Shown here: one piece after another, positions 1-4,689 of the stretch
Layout of the letters: each line of letters starts with the position of its first letter
How positions within the stretch are numbered: the first letter of the stretch is position 1
Source: Flavobacteriales bacterium
GTDB lineage: Bacteria > Bacteroidota > Bacteroidia > Flavobacteriales_D > Sanyastnellaceae
Direction: 5' to 3'
DNA length: 5,468 nucleotides
Assembly (NCBI GenBank): GCA_015660615.1
Contig: DQKQ01000162.1
Coordinates: 1-5,468 of the forward strand
Position numbers and translations under genes: made by a program
The notes under the pieces: generated by a model
The model's input: only the letters and a program-made list of their open reading frames with translations
Databases searched by the model: none
Told to the model about the DNA's origin: nothing

Positions 1-663
1 AACTCTAGAGATTATTAAAGCATTAATTCCTACGAGTTCTCCCTTCATATTCAAAAGGGGCCCGCCCGAATTTCCTTTGTTTATCGCAGCATCAGTTTGC
101 AGCGTTTTAATATAAGGATGTCTCGCATACCTTCCAGTACTAGAAATAATTCCTTTTGTTGTAGACCAAATCATCCCCATTGGATGTCCTATCGCAAAAA
201 CTTCTGCACCTTCTTCTATCTCTTTTGCATCATTTGCAAACTTGAGATGTGGAATAGGGTCTTCTTTACCTATAACTTCAAGTAGGGCCAAATCTGCAAG
301 TGGATCTAATCCAATTACATTTACATCATATCGTTGCCAATCATTTTCATCTAGATAAAATAATTTAATAAACTTTTGTTGATAGATACAATGAAAATTT
401 GTAAGAACATGACCAACATCATCAACGACTACACCAGAACACATTCCACGTTGCTTTGGGTTCGTTGTTGGATCAATATCAGGATGTGTAGTAAGTAATA
501 CTACTGACTCCTTTGATTTTTTAATAACTGATTCAAATGTTAAACCATCACGAGCATCGCCAACTAAGACATTATTATCTGTCGCTGATATGTTAAATGT
601 TGTGCAACCAAAAAATAATAAAGAAAAATAACATATCAAGCTTAAACACTTGATATTTTTCAT
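1..663 (-). CDS. Exported HtrA/DegP-like trypsin-fold serine protease, C-terminus cut by the window edge
   Basis: I translated this frame by hand; it is open from ATG at 663 to the left edge (221 residues seen). The fold is that of S1/HtrA-type endopeptidases, which hydrolyse peptide bonds. The catalytic triad is visible: His91 in LTNFHC, Asp124 in DPLADLALLEV, and Ser199 in GNSGGPL with the oxyanion-hole glycines. The 75-residue Asp-Ser spacing equals that of E. coli DegP. The N-terminus is an export signal: a short basic start, a hydrophobic stretch at about 7-18, then either a weak lipobox (FFGC, Cys20) or a signal-peptidase-I-like site after ISA (Ala27). Cys75 and Cys92, the latter next to the catalytic His, resemble the disulfide that loops around the active-site His in chymotrypsin-type enzymes and would fit an oxidising periplasm. 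Whether a PDZ domain follows lies outside the window. The substrate is unknown; envelope or virion proteins are possible. Confidence 0.9.
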   Translation of the reverse strand, partial: MKNIKCLSLICYFSLLFFGCTTFNISATDNNVLVGDARDGLTFESVIKKSKESVVLLTTHPDIDPTTNPKQRGMCSGVVVDDVGHVLTNFHCIYQQKFIKLFYLDENDWQRYDVNVIGLDPLADLALLEVIGKEDPIPHLKFANDAKEIEEGAEVFAIGHPMGMIWSTTKGIISSTGRYARHPYIKTLQTDAAINKGNSGGPLLNMKGELVGINALIISRV

Positions 664-666
664 TAA

Positions 667-864
667 TTATCCTTGAAAAATTGTTTCGGGAAATCCTGTG
701 GATTCTTTTTGTTGTTGGTCTGGTGACTCTTCTTTTGAATCCTGCGGCTCCTCTGGTATTATTGTTGTATTGTTTGATTTTGTTTTATTATCTGGTGTAG
801 GCATACTCACAAAAAAGCTTGGGAGTGTTTTATACTTTTTAACACATTCCGTCGCCTTGAGCAT
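667..864 (-). CDS. 65-residue low-complexity ORF, possibly the C-terminal part of the upstream gene
   Basis: This ORF starts at ATG 864 with a moderate Shine-Dalgarno (GAGGA at 874-878, nine bases away). It begins with a Cys-containing helical stretch (about residues 1-18). The rest is hydrophilic and rich in Pro, Glu, Gln, Asn, Ser and Thr, and is probably disordered. No family is recognised. It lies in the same frame as the gene ending at TGA 877-879, and only four codons (G N L F) separate that stop from this ATG. It may therefore be the C-terminal half of a single roughly 200-residue protein split by one nonsense codon, or reached by readthrough, and not an independent gene. Its stop overlaps the ribosome binding site of the protease gene. 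Confidence 0.55.
   Translation of the reverse strand: MLKATECVKKYKTLPSFFVSMPTPDNKTKSNNTTIIPEEPQDSKEESPDQQQKESTGFPETIFQG
670..674 (-). promoter_or_regulatory. Ribosome binding site of the protease gene
   Basis: AAGGA lies six bases before the ATG at 663 and touches the TAA stop of the preceding 65-residue ORF. This fixes the protease start and suggests translational coupling. Confidence 0.75.
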
Positions 865-876
865 AAAAAGATTTCC

Positions 877-879
877 TCA
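877..879 (-). other. Single in-frame TGA between two ORFs of the same frame (readthrough or lesion candidate)
   Basis: The 130-residue ORF ends TGG-TGA-GGA. Without the TGA the frame runs on through G N L F into the 65-residue ORF, giving about 200 residues if the codon were sense (one base from TGG Trp). thyX uses TGA as a true stop overlapping the nrdJ start, so a general reassignment of TGA is not supported here. Confidence 0.6.
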
Positions 880-1269
880 CCATTGTGGATCAATAACCTT
901 TTTACGGTATTCTTCTATTTTATTTTCTTTTCTAATCTTATCCATTACACAAAAACAATGTTCTACCATTTGTCTTTGTGCTATGGGATTTGGAAGTTGA
1001 CCAAAAAGAGATGGATTACTTAACAATACCCATCTTATAGTTCCTTGATAACATGCGCTTATTGTATCATAAACAAGTTGTGATGTCCACTTATCCGCAT
1101 CTAATATTTTCGGAAATCCCCTATTGGTGAATTGTATTGGATCTTCGACTGTTTTATTATCTTCGGCCCTTACTCCCTTAACAAAAAATACCATAAGAAA
1201 TACTAAAAGCCCCAAAATAAGGCACCCTGCTATGACCTTCATAAAAAAATACTTAGTCTCGGTTTTCAT
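877..1269 (-). CDS. Membrane-anchored or exported small Cys-containing protein, unknown function
   Basis: The start at ATG 1269 is chosen because UAAGGAG lies four bases upstream. The frame can be extended ten codons to a TTG at 1299, which has no ribosome binding site. The product has 130 residues. Residues 11-30 are a strongly hydrophobic helix, followed by VKGVRA-ED, which could be a signal-peptidase-I site after Ala35 or simply the end of a membrane anchor. The rest would be outside the cytoplasm. It contains Cys73 (SACYQG) and a CFC pair (Cys105, Cys107), followed by a charged helix rich in Lys and Glu. I do not recognise a named family. In the same frame beyond the TGA stop, a further Cys (TECVKKYK) follows, so the full protein may be longer. 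It sits just upstream of an exported protease, which suggests an envelope role; this is inference only. Confidence 0.75.
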   Translation of the reverse strand: MKTETKYFFMKVIAGCLILGLLVFLMVFFVKGVRAEDNKTVEDPIQFTNRGFPKILDADKWTSQLVYDTISACYQGTIRWVLLSNPSLFGQLPNPIAQRQMVEHCFCVMDKIRKENKIEEYRKKVIDPQW

Positions 1270-1273
1270 ACTG

Positions 1274-1280
1274 CTCCTTA
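1274..1280 (-). promoter_or_regulatory. Strong ribosome binding site deciding the start at 1269
   Basis: UAAGGAG, a seven-base match to the anti-Shine-Dalgarno complement, lies four bases before the ATG at 1269. Its UAA is also the stop codon of the out-of-frame membrane ORF (1278-1553). This supports that frame being translated up to this point. Confidence 0.8.
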
Positions 1281-1553
1281 TATTTTCAACAATATCCAAA
1301 ATAGTACTAAAATTATTACTAAAAGTTCAAGAGCAAGCAAAGAATGATACCAAACCCATCTGGTTTCGTATGTTGTTTTCTTATTAAGCGATACTTGTAG
1401 TTTTTTTCTTAATAGATTTACTAGATTTTTTAGTTCCTGCAAGATTCTTTGACTTAGGCTTTTTAGTACGTCCTTCGTTTGATGGAGTTTCTTTTTTAGC
1501 TCTTCCGCTAGTACTTTTCGCCTTTTTCCCATATACTGGAACAGCTGGTGCAT
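1278..1553 (-). CDS. Out-of-frame overlapping ORF with a C-terminal membrane helix (nested gene or frameshift tail)
   Basis: This frame is +1 to the Lys-rich 84-residue gene and runs 106 bases beyond its stop, to a TAA embedded in the next gene's ribosome binding site. Read from ATG 1553, which has AGGA at 1559-1562 five bases upstream, it gives 91 residues. The first part is a basic, Leu-rich, possibly amphipathic helical region (about 10-55). A transmembrane segment follows at about 71-89 (LLALELLVIILVLFW), with an aromatic WVWYH patch before it. No start codon in this frame lies downstream of the 84-residue gene's stop except a TTG inside the membrane helix. The tail must therefore be reached from an overlapping start such as 1553, or by a +1 shift from the upstream frame. 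The last 40 codons are the best-supported part; the overlapping N-terminal portion may be only a shadow. Confidence 0.45.
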   Translation of the reverse strand: MHQLFQYMGKRRKVLAEELKKKLHQTKDVLKSLSQRILQELKNLVNLLRKKLQVSLNKKTTYETRWVWYHSLLALELLVIILVLFWILLKI

Positions 1554-1638
1554 CTTCTTCCTGTACTTTCGATGTTTTTGTTTTATTGCCAAAAATGACG
1601 GTATCAATCCAATTTATTGTATCATTAATTATGTTCAT
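1384..1638 (-). CDS. Lys-rich 84-residue protein, unknown function
   Basis: The start at ATG 1638 follows GGAAGGA at 1646-1652, seven bases away. The ATG overlaps the end of the preceding 72-residue gene by 14 bases. A short N-terminal segment (NWIDTVIFG) precedes a low-complexity tail from about residue 18 that is rich in Lys, Ser, Thr, Ala and Pro. I count 18 Lys and 2 Arg against 7 acidic residues, so the tail is strongly basic and probably disordered, resembling histone-H1-like tails. Such tails bind nucleic acid or acidic membranes in other proteins, but no function is assigned here. Near its end is an A7 run. A +1 slip there would replace the last five residues by a 40-residue membrane tail, giving a 119-residue tail-anchored protein. 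Confidence 0.7.
   Translation of the reverse strand: MNIINDTINWIDTVIFGNKTKTSKVQEEDAPAVPVYGKKAKSTSGRAKKETPSNEGRTKKPKSKNLAGTKKSSKSIKKKTTSIA
1401..1407 (-). other. A7 homopolymer, candidate +1 frameshift site or indel
   Basis: The coding strand reads AAG AAA AAA ACT. Skipping one A (or having A6 instead of A7) joins residue 79 of the Lys-rich protein to the membrane-helix frame that ends at 1278. The site lies 18-24 bases before the zero-frame stop. It is not a canonical -1 X-XXY-YYZ heptamer in the zero frame. Confidence 0.45.
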
Positions 1639-1843
1639 AACTGTGTCCTTCCACTTCTATGTATTCTTGATATTTTTGTACTGCTTTATAAGCATACATT
1701 AAACCATCACGATATCGTCTAAGTTGCTCTGGCAATACAATTTCAGCCACATCCAATTTGGGTGTTTTATTCTTTACCCTCTTTTGAATTTCATATGTAG
1801 TTCTAGCGATTTCGTTTTCTAGAACCATCTCTAATTCTTTCAT
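1625..1843 (-). CDS. 72-residue predicted helical protein, unknown function
   Basis: The product is a small, charged, soluble protein with no signal or membrane segment. It reads as two helices, roughly residues 1-25 (rich in Glu, Lys and Arg) and 38-64 (QLRRYRDGLMYAYKAVQKYQ), with a Pro- and Lys-containing turn between them. No family is recognised. The ATG at 1843 has only a purine-rich leader (GAGAGAAG); a second Met at codon 6 has no better site. Its 5' end overlaps a possible 47-residue ORF by 41 bases and its 3' end overlaps the next gene by 14 bases. This is typical of phage small-gene packing. Confidence 0.7.
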   Translation of the reverse strand: MKELEMVLENEIARTTYEIQKRVKNKTPKLDVAEIVLPEQLRRYRDGLMYAYKAVQKYQEYIEVEGHSYEHN

Positions 1844-1946
1844 CTTTCTTCTCTCTTACTCTGACCGTATAGAGTATCCCATCTTTAGTCTTTAATGGGC
1901 TACATACATCCTCTACTACATAATTTCGCAACCACCAGCAGTGCAT
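1803..1946 (-). CDS. Possible 47-residue small gene overlapping nrdJ and the next gene
   Basis: I found this by reading the 72-base gap after nrdJ in all frames. From ATG 1946, preceded by AGGAG at 1952-1956 with five bases spacing, the frame runs to TAG at 1803. The sequence is ordinary in composition: a WWLRNYVVEDVC start, then SPLKTKDGILYTVRVREKK with a beta-like alternation, then a basic tail. It fills the only noticeable gap in the right half and overlaps nrdJ by 31 bases and the 72-residue gene by 41 bases. No family is recognised. It could be chance, since the overlaps cover half of its length; the good ribosome binding site is the main support. Confidence 0.45.
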   Translation of the reverse strand: MHCWWLRNYVVEDVCSPLKTKDGILYTVRVREKKDERIRDGSRKRNR

Positions 1947-3865
1947 GCCATCTCCTGACTAGCTATAGTATAGTCCTTCTGCTCATATTTAGTTAGATCG
2001 CCCCAATCAACTTTCTTTGGCATAAGTTTTAGCAACTCTTTATACTCTTCTTCTGTACAATCTTGATACGGTGCCTGTCTATAAGTATGATCACTAAAAG
2101 GAAGAAACGATATACCACTAATGTCATCAAAATTCTCATACACCCAAGCAGCTGTATTGACCCACTCTTCTTCCTTAACGGACACTGTAATACTTGGCTT
2201 GTGTTCGCACCAATGACTAGCATAAATATGCCATAATGACAAGTGTTTCCATGCTGATAGATCATTTCTACACATTGCTCCTTTTGGGCTTTTCGCTGGA
2301 AAACTGAATACGGTAGTATGATTCGGTTTAGTTATATCCGCTTCATTCGGAAATCCCGCATCTTTCATCATTTTACAAAGAGGATCTTTATTGTCTGCTC
2401 TTACTGTGCGAATATAATGAGGATTATGCCTGGCATGAATACCTGAAGCAGTATCGACAAGCTGAGAAACAGTACCAGAAGGCTTAACACAAGTAATGGC
2501 AGCTGCTCTTTCAATGCCAAGTTTTTGGGCCCACTCCTTATTAGTCTCAATAGCAACTTGTTTAAATCTTTCGAGCAATTCGCCCAATTTATCTTTAGAT
2601 TTAGTCCCATTTGTTAACGAATTGTCCATGATTCCGGTGAGGGAAACTCCCAATAATCGTTCTTCATCACAATTTCGTTTCCATTCTCTTGAAAGATACT
2701 TGAAATTGGTAAGGGTTGATTGGAAAGTTCCAAGGATAGTCGCATGTTTAATTTTGCTCTTGATATGCTCTTCAGTGTCATTGGCTCTGATAACGATTTC
2801 GCTGAGGTTACAGAATTCCCTACTTCGTAAAATGATTTCGCTGCAAGGATTTGTGCCGAAATCATCTCTTGCCACTCTTCGTTGAATGTATGTGCCATTT
2901 TTGTCTTTTTCTTTAGTGTTTAATTTTTCAGTATGTCTTTGGGCCGACAAACTACTATATAATCCGCGTTCTCCAGACTTTGAATCATATAAGGATAACC
3001 ATTCTCGCATGAAAGTTCCAACATCTGGTTTTTCTTTATAATTAACAGAGTTGTTTGCGAGTGATCGTTGGCTATTGTGATTAAGCCAGTCACCATGCTT
3101 GGCGAAACGCATCTCACGGTCATTAAGATTAGAAAGGCTGATGAGAGCGCTCCTACGAACACCCCCGACAACCACGATTTCTGCTGTCTTACATACGATG
3201 TCATGACATTCTACTGGATGTAATTTTCTACCTACTGCAGTTTTAAATGTACCAACCAAAAAATTAAATAAATCTAATAATGGTGCTGGGCCGGAAGCTC
3301 GTCCTCCGAAAGTTTTTAGTGGTGCACCAGCAGGGCGAACCTTGCTAACATCCCATTTAGGAATATGCCCACCATATAGTAATGATATCAATTCTTTGAA
3401 CGCTCTAGCCCATCCCAACTTAGAATCAGCAACAACAATAGTAGTTTCTGTTTCATATAATTGATCGGGAACAGCTGGTAACATATTTACATATTCATCT
3501 TCAACAGAAAATCCCACTCCAGTACCATTCATTAGAACATAGAGTATTTCATCAAATGATCGCTGGTGATCTATTTTTATATAGGAACAATTATATCCAG
3601 CTACATTCTCTTTCTTGAGTGCTGGGCCAGCTGTCATTAAACATCTCATAGATGGCATGACATCTAATTCTCTGACTGCATCCTCTAATTCTACCCTTTG
3701 GCCATTGTCCAGCGTATAATTATGTTTTTCCGCTAGATGCTCTGTAAAAAAATCAAAATACCGTTCAACTGTTTCGTCCCATGTCTCTCTTCTTCCTTTG
3801 TCGTAATCCCATCGAGCATATCTCGATAAATGTATAAATTGCTGGTATTCTGTGGGTAGTATCAT
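1916..3865 (-). CDS. nrdJ: Class II (adenosylcobalamin-dependent) monomeric ribonucleotide reductase
   Basis: This enzyme reduces ribonucleotides to deoxyribonucleotides using a thiyl radical generated from coenzyme B12. The 649 residues match the Lactobacillus leichmannii RTPR type. Cys93 (NCSY) and Cys352 (FCNLSE) are the active-site redox pair. Asn339-Pro-Cys341-Ser-Glu343 carries the radical Cys with its catalytic Asn and Glu. KPSGT (461-465) is the conserved phosphate-region motif. The C-terminal C-x4-C (Cys641, Cys646), three residues from the end, is the re-reducing pair placed as in RTPR. Other shared blocks are GTGVGFSVE (114-122) and VVGGVRRSA (232-240). It is shorter than RTPR (739) but nothing essential is missing, and no intein is seen. 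RTPR uses ribonucleoside triphosphates; the same is likely here. The start ATG overlaps the thyX stop (ATGA) and has AGGA at 3871-3874. The host must supply or import cobalamin. Confidence 0.95.
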   Translation of the reverse strand: MILPTEYQQFIHLSRYARWDYDKGRRETWDETVERYFDFFTEHLAEKHNYTLDNGQRVELEDAVRELDVMPSMRCLMTAGPALKKENVAGYNCSYIKIDHQRSFDEILYVLMNGTGVGFSVEDEYVNMLPAVPDQLYETETTIVVADSKLGWARAFKELISLLYGGHIPKWDVSKVRPAGAPLKTFGGRASGPAPLLDLFNFLVGTFKTAVGRKLHPVECHDIVCKTAEIVVVGGVRRSALISLSNLNDREMRFAKHGDWLNHNSQRSLANNSVNYKEKPDVGTFMREWLSLYDSKSGERGLYSSLSAQRHTEKLNTKEKDKNGTYIQRRVARDDFGTNPCSEIILRSREFCNLSEIVIRANDTEEHIKSKIKHATILGTFQSTLTNFKYLSREWKRNCDEERLLGVSLTGIMDNSLTNGTKSKDKLGELLERFKQVAIETNKEWAQKLGIERAAAITCVKPSGTVSQLVDTASGIHARHNPHYIRTVRADNKDPLCKMMKDAGFPNEADITKPNHTTVFSFPAKSPKGAMCRNDLSAWKHLSLWHIYASHWCEHKPSITVSVKEEEWVNTAAWVYENFDDISGISFLPFSDHTYRQAPYQDCTEEEYKELLKLMPKKVDWGDLTKYEQKDYTIASQEMACTAGGCEIM

Positions 3866-4689
3866 TCTTTTCCTATCTTTTCTAAAAATTCTTTGGTTTC
3901 TCGTTTTCCTAAATGCCAGCCTTCATAATCGGCCATACATCCCGCTAGTCCTGCTTTTGTATCTGCATGTTCTAAAAGTTCTTTAATAACATCCATTTCC
4001 TGTTCTGAAAATGTAACTGCATTTCTCACATAATGCTCAAATGCTTCACAACACAATGGAAAGTGTGGAAATACCAAATGATACATTGCATCGGCATAAT
4101 CCCGTATCTCTCTCTGTGAATGTTTATCAGATCTCAACTTAACAAAATGAAAAAAGTTATGTAAATCCGTTTTCCATATAACTTCAGTATAATTTGAAAC
4201 AGGAAGAACTACTCTAGCTAATTCTTTGGCCACATTCCAATTTATCATATTATCATACGCCATCCAGGCACCATCATTAATTCTATTGATCTCAAAATGA
4301 ATATCACTAATAGTATTACCTAGTTCTCCTTCTTCTCTTCCTTGTTTATTATCTTGCGATTGTGGTTGTAAATAGTCTTCATCTGGCAAATAAAACTCAT
4401 CACTCATAATAGAATATCTTCCAGAATATTCATTGAGATTAGCTGTCCTATGTCTGACTAATTGCCTCATTACAAAGATGGGTAATTTAATATGAAATTT
4501 CACTTCACACATCTCAAAGGGTGATGTGTGTTTATGTCTCATCAAATATCGAATTAAATTGCGGGTCTGGCTAACTTTTCTTGTGCCTTTGCCGTAACTG
4601 ATTCTGGCAGCATTTTCTACTTCTTCATCACTGCCCATAACATCTATTAGCTCGACAAATCCATGATCAAGTACTTCTACCTTTACCAT
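3862..4689 (-). CDS. thyX: Flavin-dependent thymidylate synthase ThyX
   Basis: ThyX methylates dUMP to dTMP using methylenetetrahydrofolate, with FAD and NADPH, and works as a homotetramer. The signature RHR-x7-S is at 79-89 (RHRTANLNEYS) followed by GRYS. HTSPFE (54-59) is the conserved flavin-region block. ELARVVLP (156-163) and SQREIRDYA (191-199) are the C-terminal substrate-binding blocks, with Arg196 the likely dUMP contact. The frame is open to an ATG at 4737, but ATG 4689 is chosen because GGAGG lies five bases upstream and conserved sequence begins there; this gives 275 residues. It overlaps the primase stop by 7 bases and the nrdJ start by 4. One motif position usually Ser (RHRTAS) is Asn84 here; the Ser89 equivalent is kept. 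The roughly 24-residue hydrophilic stretch at 103-126 looks like a variable loop. The gene supplies dTMP alongside NrdJ. Confidence 0.95.
   Translation of the reverse strand: MVKVEVLDHGFVELIDVMGSDEEVENAARISYGKGTRKVSQTRNLIRYLMRHKHTSPFEMCEVKFHIKLPIFVMRQLVRHRTANLNEYSGRYSIMSDEFYLPDEDYLQPQSQDNKQGREEGELGNTISDIHFEINRINDGAWMAYDNMINWNVAKELARVVLPVSNYTEVIWKTDLHNFFHFVKLRSDKHSQREIRDYADAMYHLVFPHFPLCCEAFEHYVRNAVTFSEQEMDVIKELLEHADTKAGLAGCMADYEGWHLGKRETKEFLEKIGKE

Noticed and set aside
97..285. Plus-strand ORF of 62 codons
   Set aside because: It is antisense to the conserved protease gene (catalytic Ser region) and has no ribosome binding site or recognisable protein features.
698..1000. Plus-strand ORF of 100 codons with hydrophobic stretches
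   Set aside because: It is antisense to the 65-residue and Cys-protein ORFs; its hydrophobicity mirrors charged codons on the other strand, and the plus strand has no accepted genes here.
1222..1233. IAGC lipobox-like motif in the Cys protein (residues 13-16)
   Set aside because: It lies at the start of the hydrophobic helix, not at its end, so lipoprotein processing there is unlikely.
1270..1299. Ten-codon N-terminal extension of the Cys protein from a TTG
   Set aside because: It has no ribosome binding site, whereas UAAGGAG lies just before the internal ATG at 1269.
1124..1387. Plus-strand ORF of 87 codons
   Set aside because: It is antisense to the Cys protein and the membrane-helix frame, with no supporting start signal.
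1844..1915. Terminator or promoter in the gap after nrdJ
   Set aside because: I found no stem-loop followed by a T run and no convincing -35/-10 pair; an overlapping small ORF explains the gap better.
2496..2885. Plus-strand ORF of 129 codons
   Set aside because: It is wholly antisense to the catalytic core of nrdJ, whose conserved residues explain the sequence.
877..3867. Genome-wide reassignment of TGA to Trp
   Set aside because: thyX ends at a TGA that overlaps the nrdJ start, just after its expected C-terminus, so TGA works as a stop in this window.
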